Positions 24,122 through 31,919 of a stretch of 52,172 bases of DNA are shown piece after piece. Source of the DNA: Patescibacteria group bacterium (GTDB lineage Bacteria; Patescibacteriota; Minisyncoccia; UBA6257; 02-FULL-45-10c); contig JAHILT010000038.1 of NCBI GenBank assembly GCA_018896875.1, positions 1-52,172 of the forward strand, in the 5' to 3' direction. Each line of letters opens with the position of its first letter. The stretch's first letter is position 1. The notes below the pieces were generated by a model. The model had not been told where the DNA came from, did no database searches, and saw only the letters and a list, made by a program, of their open reading frames with translations. The translations under genes were made by a program, and so were the position numbers.

Positions 24122-25771
24122 ATGGTTTTTTATCAAATTTTTAAAAGTTTAAACAAAAAAGAAAAGGCTGTTTTATATATAGCTGGTACGGTATTTTTAG
24201 TCTCTAGTATCTTATGGTTAAGTTATTTTATAAACCACAACACTATCCAAGTTCCTGTTGAAAGCGATAAATATAGCGAAGGAACAATCGGCCAACCTAA
24301 ATTTATAAATCCAATTATAAGTAATAATGATATTGACAGGGATCTTTCTCAGATTTTATATAGCGATATGACAACGCTAATGGACGATTATACCGTAAGC
24401 GATGATGGTAAAACGTGGAATGTTTTTTTAAAAAACGACTTGCTTTGGAGCGACAATAAACGTTTAACTAGCGATGATGTTATTTTTACTATTGAAACAA
24501 TACAAAACCCAGAAGCCAATTCTCCTATGTTTGGAACGTGGCAAGGTATTATTGTTGATAGAATAAGTGAATTAGAAATAGAATTTAATCTTAGAAATCC
24601 ATACGCCTTCTTCTTGGATAATTTAGAGGATCTTAAAATAATTCCAAATCATATATTCAGTATTATTCCATCATCAAACCTTAAACTTTCCAGTTACAAT
24701 TTAGAACCAATTGGAAGCGGTCCTTATCAATATGTTGATTATGATATACGAAAAGACGGATTTATAACTGAATATAATTTCAAAATTAATCCTAATTATA
24801 TAGGCGAAAAACCTTTTATTAAAAATTTAACTATTAAATTTTTCCAAGGGTCAGAAGAATTAATCGATGCTTTCAATTCCAGAAAAATAGATGGTTTTGG
24901 AAATTTGAATCCTAAAAATATAGATAAAATAAAACTTAGTCATAAACTCACAAGCCTTGAAATGCCAAGATATTATGCTATATTTTTCAATCAAAATATA
25001 CACGAAGCATTAAAACAAGAATCCGTGAGAGAGGCACTAAATATCGCCACTGACAAAAAAACAATTATAAAAAATGTTCTTGACGAAAAAGGAAGCATGA
25101 CTAGCGGACCCATCCTCTCAATAATTGACGGATATGATAAAGAGATTAAAATAGAAGAATTTTCTATTGAAAATAGTATAGAAATATTAGAAAAAGCAAA
25201 ATGGAAAATTAACGAAGAAACAGGCATTAGAGAAAAGAAGATAGGGAAAGATATAGTCAAGTTAGAATTCCAAATAATTGTTCCGCAAATACAATTTCTT
25301 ATTGATACAGCAAACTTAATCAAAAATAACTGGAGAGAAATAGGTGTGGAATTAACACTTATAAAATTAAATCCAAACGATATTAATGAAGTAATAATAA
25401 AATCTCGCGACTATCAAATGTTGATTTTTGGAAACATTTTAAAAAACAATCCTGATATTTTTTCTTTTTGGCATTCTTCGGAAAGATTTTATCCTGGATT
25501 AAATCTATCTTTGTTCCAAAATGAAAAAGCAGATACGTTAATGGAAACAATAAGGAAAGAGATGGACTCTGAAAAAAGAATTGAAGAAATAAAAAATCTC
25601 CAAACACTTATAAATACAGAAAATCCTGCTATATTCTTATTTTCTCCTTATTATTTATATGTATCTATAAAAAATCTTGATGGGCTAGAAGGAAATACCT
25701 TGATCACATCTTCGGACAGATTCAAAAATATTAATGAGTGGTATGTTGCAACCAGCAGAGCGTTTAAATAA
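24122..25771 (+). CDS. ABC-type oligopeptide-binding protein (SBP_bac_5), membrane anchored
   Basis: A 549-residue extracytoplasmic solute-binding protein of the DppA/OppA type. An N-terminal membrane helix (residues ~18-38) replaces a lipobox. Family blocks include PKFINPIISNNDIDRDLSQILYSDMTTLM, the WSDNKRLTSDDVIFTIE segment, IGSGPYQY and SVREALNIATDKKTII. Opp/Dpp permease and ATPase genes are not next to it. It is followed after 4 nt by the phosphosugar isomerase gene, so the two are likely cotranscribed. Confidence 0.9.
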   Translation: MVFYQIFKSLNKKEKAVLYIAGTVFLVSSILWLSYFINHNTIQVPVESDKYSEGTIGQPKFINPIISNNDIDRDLSQILYSDMTTLMDDYTVSDDGKTWNVFLKNDLLWSDNKRLTSDDVIFTIETIQNPEANSPMFGTWQGIIVDRISELEIEFNLRNPYAFFLDNLEDLKIIPNHIFSIIPSSNLKLSSYNLEPIGSGPYQYVDYDIRKDGFITEYNFKINPNYIGEKPFIKNLTIKFFQGSEELIDAFNSRKIDGFGNLNPKNIDKIKLSHKLTSLEMPRYYAIFFNQNIHEALKQESVREALNIATDKKTIIKNVLDEKGSMTSGPILSIIDGYDKEIKIEEFSIENSIEILEKAKWKINEETGIREKKIGKDIVKLEFQIIVPQIQFLIDTANLIKNNWREIGVELTLIKLNPNDINEVIIKSRDYQMLIFGNILKNNPDIFSFWHSSERFYPGLNLSLFQNEKADTLMETIRKEMDSEKRIEEIKNLQTLINTENPAIFLFSPYYLYVSIKNLDGLEGNTLITSSDRFKNINEWYVATSRAFK

Positions 25772-25775
25772 AATC

Positions 25776-26729
25776 ATGGACAACTTTAAAAAGGCTATAT
25801 TAGAATTCAATAAACAATTGTCTTTTAAATCATTAACTGTAAATAATTTAAACAAGCTTAAAAACATAAACCCTGACGCTGTTATTATTATTGGAATGGG
25901 AGGGTCTGGTTTTGTAGGCGATATGGTTTCTGCCTTTCAAAAAGAATTAAATATTCCTGCGCCTATTATAGTTTGGAAAAACTTCGGATTGCCAAGAACC
26001 CAATACAAAAATCCTCTTTTTATTTTTATTTCTTTTTCTGGAAACACAGAAGAAACAATTAGCGAATTTAATGGAGTTAAAAACAAGGCTGTAATTTGTT
26101 CTGGAGGATTACTATTTAAAATGGCAAAAACGCAAAAAGTACCTACAATCATTTTTAAAAACCCAGGAATAAAACCACGACAAGGAAGCGGAATAATGTT
26201 TTGTGGAATAATGGCTATCCTTAAAGCAACTTTTCCAAAAATAAAAATAAACAGAAAAGGACCAAGCGAGCTAGAATCAGAAAAAACAGGCAAAGAAATA
26301 GCTAAAAAAATTAAAAATAAAATAATACTTTTATATAGTTCTCAAAAAAATAGTTTTCTTGCTTATATTTGGAAAACTAAATTAAACGAAACTTCTAAAA
26401 TTCCCGCATTCTGCGGGGTAATTCCAGAAATTTGCCATAATGAAATTGAACTTTTCGAAAACAAAATTTTATCTCAAAAAATATTAATTATTTTTATAAA
26501 AGATGATTCGGATGTCATCTCTATTAAGAAAAAAATGAATAAGTTAGAAAAGATTTTTAAGAAAAATAATAATTATTTTATGTCTATAAAAATCAAAGGA
26601 AAAAGCTATATAGAAAGAGCGTGGAATAATATTATTTTGGCAGATTGGGCAACTTATTATTTAGCCAAATTAAACAAAGTTGATCCTTCTGTAACAAAAC
26701 TAATCGATTTACTAAAGTCTACAAAATAA
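25776..26729 (+). CDS. Bifunctional phosphoglucose/phosphomannose isomerase family protein
   Basis: A 317-residue SIS-domain protein. Two phosphosugar-binding modules are visible. The first has IIIGMGGSGFVGDMVSAF and FISFSGNTEETI. The second has the C-terminal module with PEICHNEIELF, which carries the family's catalytic Glu/His residues. Archaeal and some bacterial members isomerise glucose-6-P or mannose-6-P to fructose-6-P, feeding glycolysis and sugar nucleotides. I start at the ATG at 25776, because the ORF-track start (25734) overlaps the previous gene without need. Confidence 0.85.
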   Translation: MDNFKKAILEFNKQLSFKSLTVNNLNKLKNINPDAVIIIGMGGSGFVGDMVSAFQKELNIPAPIIVWKNFGLPRTQYKNPLFIFISFSGNTEETISEFNGVKNKAVICSGGLLFKMAKTQKVPTIIFKNPGIKPRQGSGIMFCGIMAILKATFPKIKINRKGPSELESEKTGKEIAKKIKNKIILLYSSQKNSFLAYIWKTKLNETSKIPAFCGVIPEICHNEIELFENKILSQKILIIFIKDDSDVISIKKKMNKLEKIFKKNNNYFMSIKIKGKSYIERAWNNIILADWATYYLAKLNKVDPSVTKLIDLLKSTK

Positions 26730-26747
26730 AGCATGCGAATATATAAA

Positions 26748-26830
26748 TTATCCCCCTCCTTTAGGAGGGGTTAGGGGAGATTTGAAATAATTAAATCCAC
26801 CCCAACCCTCCTTTAAAAGGAGGGAATAAG
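26748..26830. repeat. Inverted pair of CCCTCCTTTAGGAGGG repeats
   Basis: ATCCCCCTCCTTTAGGAGGGG...GGGGAGATTT and AATCCACCCCAACCCTCCTTT... are two copies of the same interspersed repeat in opposite orientation, giving a compound palindrome between the isomerase and rnj. Confidence 0.75.
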
Positions 26831-26864
26831 AAAAAACTAACAACTAATAAATAAAATAAATTTT

Positions 26865-28592
26865 ATGATAAAAAAAATAAATAATAATTACAAAAGAAGA
26901 AAAAAGGTTTCTGATAAAATCGTAAAATCAGAACCTCATTTAAGATTCTGTCCTCTTGGAGGTTTTGAAGAAATAGGTCGCAACTGCGTTTTCTTTGAAT
27001 ATGAAAACGAAATCGTTGTTGTAGATATAGGGATTCAATTTCCAGAAGAAGAAACGCCAGGAATAGATTATATTATTCCTAATGTAGCTTATTTAGAGCC
27101 AAAAAAGAAAAATATAAAAGGGCTAATATTAACTCATGGACACTATGATCATATTCATGCCATACCGTATTTAATAGAAAAACTTGGTAATCCAATTATT
27201 TACACTGCTTTACTTACTAAAGCTTTAGTTGAAAAAAGATTAGAAGAATTTCCTAATTTACCTAAACCAAAATTTCACATAGTAAAACAAGGAGACAATG
27301 TTACTATCTCTGAATATTTTAAGGCTAAATTTTTTGATATTGGGCATACTATTCCCGACGGAGTCGGTTTCATAATGGATACTCCTGTTGGTAATATGGT
27401 GCATTTTGGAGACTTTAGGGTTGAAAGAAAATCTGATGGAGAAGCTTATAATTTAGAAAACTTTAAAAAACTTGGTGAAATGAATGTCCATACCGCTTTT
27501 TTAGACAGTACTAACGCTGATATTAAAGGAAAATCAATATCAGAAGATATAGTAGAAAAGAATCTTGAAGATTTAATTAAACGAGCGGAAGGGAGAATAA
27601 TCATTGCTACATTTTCTTCATTATTAACTAGGCTGGCTATTATTTTTAAAATTGCCGCTAAACTCAATAAAAAAGTTGCTGTTAACGGAAGGTCTATGAA
27701 GGATAACGTGCAAATAGCCAAAAACTTAGGATATATCAAAGCTCCAAAAAACCTCTTAATAAACACAGAAGATATAAAAAAATATGAAGATAATAAAATA
27801 ATTATTCTTACAACAGGAGGGCAAGGAGAACCTAATGCTGGGCTAATGAAAATTGCCACGGGGCAACACAAATATATAAGATTTAAAGTTAATGATACGG
27901 TTGTGTTTTCTTCTTCGGTCGTTCCAGGGAACGAAAGAAGTGTTCAAATGCTTCAAGATAATATTGCTCGTCAAGTTGACGAAGTCTATAATTCTAAATT
28001 ATTAGATATTCATGCTAGCGGACATTCACCAGAAGAAGATTTAGCATTAGTAATGGACTTAGTAAAACCTAAATTTGTTGTTCCTGCTAATGCTTATTAT
28101 TTCAAAAGAAAGGCATGTGCTAAAATCGCCAATAACTCCAAAGCAGTTAAAAATGGAGCTGTATTGGTAGACAATGGACAAGTATGTGAAATAACTAAAG
28201 ATAATTTTAAGGTTAGTTCAGAGACCGTTCCTGCTGGCTACGTCATGGTAGATGGTCTTGGTGTAGGAGATGTAGAAGAAGTTGTTTTAAGAGACCGCTT
28301 AATGCTTTCTGCTGAAGGTATGGTGGTAGTCATTGCAACTATTAGTAAACAAACCGGAAAATTGTTAAAAAATCCCGATATTATTTCTAGAGGATTTATA
28401 TTCCTAAAAGAAAATGGAGATCTTCTAGATGAAGTTAGAGCTAAATTAAGAAGTGTCTTAAACAGAATTCCTTTTGGGCAAAGACCTGATCCTGATTATA
28501 TTAAAGGATTAATAAGAGATCAGATTGGACAATTGCTCTATAAAAAAACAAAGCGTAGACCAATGGTTCTTCCTGTAATAATTAGAATATAG
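26865..28592 (+). CDS. rnj: Ribonuclease J
   Basis: A metallo-beta-lactamase/beta-CASP nuclease with 5'-3' exo- and endoribonuclease activity. The zinc motif HGHYDH is at residues 91-96 (LILTHGHYDHIHAIPY), with GHTIPDGVGF and VHFGDFRVE following. The beta-CASP part has TFSSLLTRL and TTGGQGEPNAGL, and the ASGHSPEEDLALVMDLVKPKFVVPANA block closes the active site. At 575 residues it is full length. A TAAAAT at 26852-26857 ends 7 nt before the ATG, so it may be leaderless. The structured element copy 2 follows at its 3' end. Confidence 0.96.
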   Translation: MIKKINNNYKRRKKVSDKIVKSEPHLRFCPLGGFEEIGRNCVFFEYENEIVVVDIGIQFPEEETPGIDYIIPNVAYLEPKKKNIKGLILTHGHYDHIHAIPYLIEKLGNPIIYTALLTKALVEKRLEEFPNLPKPKFHIVKQGDNVTISEYFKAKFFDIGHTIPDGVGFIMDTPVGNMVHFGDFRVERKSDGEAYNLENFKKLGEMNVHTAFLDSTNADIKGKSISEDIVEKNLEDLIKRAEGRIIIATFSSLLTRLAIIFKIAAKLNKKVAVNGRSMKDNVQIAKNLGYIKAPKNLLINTEDIKKYEDNKIIILTTGGQGEPNAGLMKIATGQHKYIRFKVNDTVVFSSSVVPGNERSVQMLQDNIARQVDEVYNSKLLDIHASGHSPEEDLALVMDLVKPKFVVPANAYYFKRKACAKIANNSKAVKNGAVLVDNGQVCEITKDNFKVSSETVPAGYVMVDGLGVGDVEEVVLRDRLMLSAEGMVVVIATISKQTGKLLKNPDIISRGFIFLKENGDLLDEVRAKLRSVLNRIPFGQRPDPDYIKGLIRDQIGQLLYKKTKRRPMVLPVIIRI

Positions 28593-28603
28593 TTTTTTAT
28601 TCG

Positions 28604-28741
28604 CAAACAAAAACAAGCCACTTTTGAGGAACATCTCGGAAGCCCTGCCTGCCGGCAGGCAGGGCTCTTGCACTGAGAGCGAAGCAAATTTTTCTCTTAG
28701 AAAAATTATACTGTTTCCGAGAAGTGGCTTATTTTTGTTTG
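28604..28741. repeat. Structured 3'-end element, copy 2 (rnj/thrC intergenic)
   Basis: The terminal arms CAAACAAAAA.AAGCCACTT and AAGTGGCTTATTTTTGTTTG differ completely from copy 1 yet still pair, while the core is conserved. CTCGGAA can also pair with TTCCGAG. Here the tip of the first hairpin is replaced by CCCTGCCTGCCGGCAGGCAG, a separate palindromic repeat. The element ends 2 nt before the thrC stop codon. Confidence 0.85.
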
Positions 28742-28743
28742 AT

Positions 28744-30093
28744 TTATTTTAGTAATTTTTTTAATTCTTCAATATCATTTTCAATAAGAATAGACTTCTT
28801 TTCTTTTGCGATCGTTTCTTTAAGTTTCTCTGGTATTTCTATTTCTTTGCCAATTATCGGCTCTATGCTGTCTTTAAATTTAACTGGATGCGCAGTGCTC
28901 AATACGATAATCGGATTTTTTATTCCAGATTTTTCCGCCCCCCTCATTGCCACTGCCGTATGCGTATCAATCAAATATCCAGTTTTTTCGAATATAGACT
29001 TAATGGTCTCCGCAGTTTCAGCTTCATCCACTGTTTCTCCAATAATATCCAATCTCATCGCCTCAACGCTATTTTTATACATATCTAGCATCCTAGCAAA
29101 GTTAGATGGGTTTCCTACGTTCATAGAATTAGATATTGCTGGTGCTACTTTTTCTGAAGAACGAGGAGTATAAATTCCCGTGGCAAGATACTCTGGTACA
29201 ACATCATTAATATTACACGATGCCACAAATTTTTTCACTGGTAAACCAATTCTTTTAGCCATAAGCCCAGCAGTAAGATTCCCAAAATTTCCACTAGGCA
29301 CGGAGAGCGCTATTTCTTTTTCTTTCTCTGTTTTTCTAAGCAAATTATAGCCGTGAAAATAATAAAACATTTGCGGTAAAAGTCTGCCGAAATTAATAGA
29401 ATTTGCCGAAGAAAACTCACCCTTTCCATTAATCTCTTTGTCTCTTAATATCTGTTTCGCCAACTTTTGACAATCGTCAAATACGCCCTTAACTTCTATT
29501 GCCGTAATATTTCCGCCAAAAGTCGTAAGTTGTTTTTCCTGAAGATTACTCACTTTTCCAGATGGATAAAGAATATACACCTTCAAATTAGGAACACCAT
29601 AAAAACCTGCTGCCACAGCACTACCTGTATCCCCAGAAGTAGCAACAATAATTTTTAATTCTTGTTTGTTTTCTTTAAGAAAATACTCCATAGCACGAGA
29701 CATAAAACGAGCGCCAAAATCCTTAAAAGCCATCGTTGGTCCATGAAACAGCTCTTGTATATAAAGATTATCGCTAATTTTAACTAATGGAGTTGGAGAT
29801 CCTTCGACAAGCTCAGGACAAGACCCTTTATTTTCTATAAGGAAGGCTTCTTTACTAAACGCATCGGCAATAATCTCTTTTAATGCTAATTCTGGAATAT
29901 CATCAATAAATAATTTGCTGATTTCCAAAGCAATATCCGAAAAAGTTTTTTCTGGCAATTCTTCTAAGAATTTATCGCTTAAAATAGGAAAAGACTCTGG
30001 TATATATAGCCCGCCATCAGGCGCCAGTCCGTCAAGAAGAACGTCTTTGAAAGATTTTCCGATAACCCCCTTATTGGTACTGTAGTATTTCAT
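28744..30093 (-). CDS. thrC: Threonine synthase
   Basis: A PLP enzyme turning O-phosphohomoserine into threonine, the last step of the pathway. It begins with MKYYSTNKGVIGKSFKDVLLDGLAPDGGLYIPE, as usual. The PLP lysine lies in GPTMAFKDFGARF and the phosphate loop in SGDTGSAVAAG. Length (449) is normal. An in-frame interspersed repeat adds SCPELVEGS at about residues 90-98, just before the PTPLVK region. It is the last gene of the leftward thr operon; the upstream kinase ends 46 nt before its start. Confidence 0.96.
   Translation of the reverse strand: MKYYSTNKGVIGKSFKDVLLDGLAPDGGLYIPESFPILSDKFLEELPEKTFSDIALEISKLFIDDIPELALKEIIADAFSKEAFLIENKGSCPELVEGSPTPLVKISDNLYIQELFHGPTMAFKDFGARFMSRAMEYFLKENKQELKIIVATSGDTGSAVAAGFYGVPNLKVYILYPSGKVSNLQEKQLTTFGGNITAIEVKGVFDDCQKLAKQILRDKEINGKGEFSSANSINFGRLLPQMFYYFHGYNLLRKTEKEKEIALSVPSGNFGNLTAGLMAKRIGLPVKKFVASCNINDVVPEYLATGIYTPRSSEKVAPAISNSMNVGNPSNFARMLDMYKNSVEAMRLDIIGETVDEAETAETIKSIFEKTGYLIDTHTAVAMRGAEKSGIKNPIIVLSTAHPVKFKDSIEPIIGKEIEIPEKLKETIAKEKKSILIENDIEELKKLLK
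29796..29825. repeat. In-frame interspersed repeat inside thrC (CPELVEG peptide)
   Basis: GATCCTTCGACAAGCTCAGG and its continuation ACAAGA form the widespread repeat encoding SCPELVEGS. It keeps the frame and sits in a loop before the PLP lysine region. A variant is present in an intergenic region at 22868. Confidence 0.8.
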
Positions 30094-30139
30094 AAATAAT
30101 TTTTTAATTTATTTATATTAATAATGCTATAAATAAAAA

Positions 30140-30649
30140 TTATGCTAACTCTAAAATTTTCTCAACCAAATCAATTTCGGTTAAATTCTCAATATTAATT
30201 GTATGGTTGGCAATTTTTTTATAAACTAAACTTCTTTCTTTAAAAAGTTTTTTAAGACCCTTCTCTCTTAAACCAATTATTCCACCCTTAATAACTCTTT
30301 GCTTTAATCTTTTTTGTATCTCCCTTAGGGTTGTTTCTATGTAAACAACCTTGGTTTCTTTTTTGATTTTTCCCATAGCCTCTGGAGAATACATAATGCT
30401 TCCTCCTGGAGAGAAAACGGTATTTTTTTTAAAAGCTAACTCTAGGGTATATTTATTTTCTAAATCTAATAATTTCCGTTCTCCATCTTGCTCTAAAATT
30501 TCATCATAACTTCTACCCGTTTTTTCTTTAATTAAGTCGTCTAAATCAATAAAATCCCAACCTAATTTATTGGCTAGTATTTTCCCAATCGTGGACTTCC
30601 CCGAGGTAGGCATTCCAACTAAAGTTATAACTTGTTTATTTTTTTTCAT
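30140..30649 (-). CDS. Shikimate-kinase-like kinase in thrB position (candidate homoserine kinase)
   Basis: A 169-residue P-loop kinase of the shikimate kinase (AroK) fold. Walker A is GMPTSGKST (12-20). FIDLDDLI holds the substrate-side Asp, and KERSLVYKKIA matches the C-terminal substrate Arg. However, the shikimate carboxylate Arg of the FR..E motif is replaced by Leu (LLDLENKY, ~60-67). The GGG motif reads GGS (82-84), and the RPLL lid reads KGGIIGL. The gene lies between asd and thrC in an operon otherwise lacking thrB, and no other aro gene is in the window. Homoserine kinase activity is my inference; an ordinary AroK remains possible. Confidence 0.75.
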   Translation of the reverse strand: MKKNKQVITLVGMPTSGKSTIGKILANKLGWDFIDLDDLIKEKTGRSYDEILEQDGERKLLDLENKYTLELAFKKNTVFSPGGSIMYSPEAMGKIKKETKVVYIETTLREIQKRLKQRVIKGGIIGLREKGLKKLFKERSLVYKKIANHTINIENLTEIDLVEKILELA

Positions 30650-30682
30650 TTGTTTGTCTGTATTCTTTTTAGAAATTAGAAA

Positions 30683-31789
30683 TTAGAAATTTCTTGATAG
30701 GTATCCTTTTTTATACAATAACTCAGCCACTAAAATAGCACCACCAGCTGCTCCTCTAATAGTATTATGAGAAAGGGCAATAAATTTCCATCCCGAATCT
30801 TTGTCTTCGCGAAATCTACCACAAGTAATACCCATGCCATTTTCGTAATCACGGTCTAGCTTAGTTTGTGGCCTATTGTTTTCAGAAAAATATTTAATAA
30901 ATTTCTTAGGGGCAGAAGGTAAATTTAATTTAGCCAACGAATTTTTGAAATTAATAATCGCTTTCTTTATCTGTAAAAAAGTTGGTTTCTTTTTAAATTT
31001 AACTGACACACTAGCCATATGACCATCAGAAACCGAAACGCGAATACAAGTAGCTGAAATATTTATATTTTTAGCCAACTCTATTTTTTTATTCTTTATA
31101 ATCCCCAAAATTTTCAACGGTTCTTTTTCAGTTTTTTCTTCTTCTCCTCCTATAAATGGAATACAATTATCCACCATCTCCGGCCACGATTCAAAAGTTT
31201 TTCCAGCACCAGAAATTGCTTGCAATGTAGTCACAGAAACAATCTGAGGATTAAATTGCTTAAGGGCGTAAATAACTGGAAGATAAGACTGCAAAGAGCA
31301 ATTTGGCTTAACGACTAATAATCCTTTTTTCCAACCACGTTTTTTTCGTTGAATACTAACAAGAGATAAATGATTTTCGTTTATTTCCGGCATAATCATC
31401 GGAACATCCTCTGTCCATCTATGAGCAGAGTTATTAGAAACTACAGCTATGCCTGCTGAAGCATAATGTTCTTCTACTTCTTTTATTTTTTTCTTACTCA
31501 TATCAATAGCAGAAAAAACTAAATCTACATTTTTTACAATTTCATTAAAATCTCCTTCTACTGCTTTAACTGTTATTTTTTTTATTTTTTTGGGAATAGA
31601 ATTTTTCATGCACCATCTTCCCCTTACCGCTTCCTCATATTTTTTTCCGGCCGATTGTGAAGAGGCAGCTAAAACAACCACGTCAAACCATGGGTGTTTT
31701 TCTAAAAGAGAAATAAATCTCTGTCCCACCATTCCGGTCGCACCTAAAATACCAACTCTTAATTTCTTTTTTAATTTTTTATTTTTCAT
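30683..31789 (-). CDS. asd: Aspartate-semialdehyde dehydrogenase
   Basis: Reduces aspartyl phosphate to aspartate semialdehyde with NADPH, the shared step for Thr, Met and Lys. The N-terminal dinucleotide fold shows VGILGATGMVGQRFI. The active-site Cys164 lies in VVKPNCSLQSYLP, the substrate/catalytic region in AISGAGK, and the C-terminus includes the catalytic His block SVSDGHMASV. At 368 residues and with these motifs it looks like the archaeal/fungal-type branch. It follows thrA in the operon, with an inverted CATTCCCGCG repeat between them. Confidence 0.93.
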   Translation of the reverse strand: MKNKKLKKKLRVGILGATGMVGQRFISLLEKHPWFDVVVLAASSQSAGKKYEEAVRGRWCMKNSIPKKIKKITVKAVEGDFNEIVKNVDLVFSAIDMSKKKIKEVEEHYASAGIAVVSNNSAHRWTEDVPMIMPEINENHLSLVSIQRKKRGWKKGLLVVKPNCSLQSYLPVIYALKQFNPQIVSVTTLQAISGAGKTFESWPEMVDNCIPFIGGEEEKTEKEPLKILGIIKNKKIELAKNINISATCIRVSVSDGHMASVSVKFKKKPTFLQIKKAIINFKNSLAKLNLPSAPKKFIKYFSENNRPQTKLDRDYENGMGITCGRFREDKDSGWKFIALSHNTIRGAAGGAILVAELLYKKGYLSRNF

Positions 31790-31815
31790 TTTTTTGTTAG
31801 TTATTAATCTTTTTT

Positions 31816-31885
31816 TCTGTCATTCCCGCGTAGGCGGGAATCTAGTCTTTTATTTTTCTGGATTCCCGTTTTCACGGGAATGACA
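31816..31885. repeat. Inverted pair of the TCATTCCCGCG...GCGGGAAT repeat
   Basis: TCATTCCCGCGTAGGCGGGA and TTCCCGTTTTCACGGGAATGA are small hairpins facing each other around ATCTAGTC...CTGGA. This is a well-known family of bacterial intergenic palindromes, here inside the thr operon between thrA and asd. Confidence 0.8.
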
Positions 31886-31919
31886 AATCTATGGAAATTA
31901 GTAATTGGTAATTGGAAAT

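Noticed and set aside
30140-30649. Plain annotation as shikimate kinase AroK
   Set aside because: The fold is right, but the carboxylate-binding Arg is missing and the context is threonine synthesis, so the specific name was not assigned.
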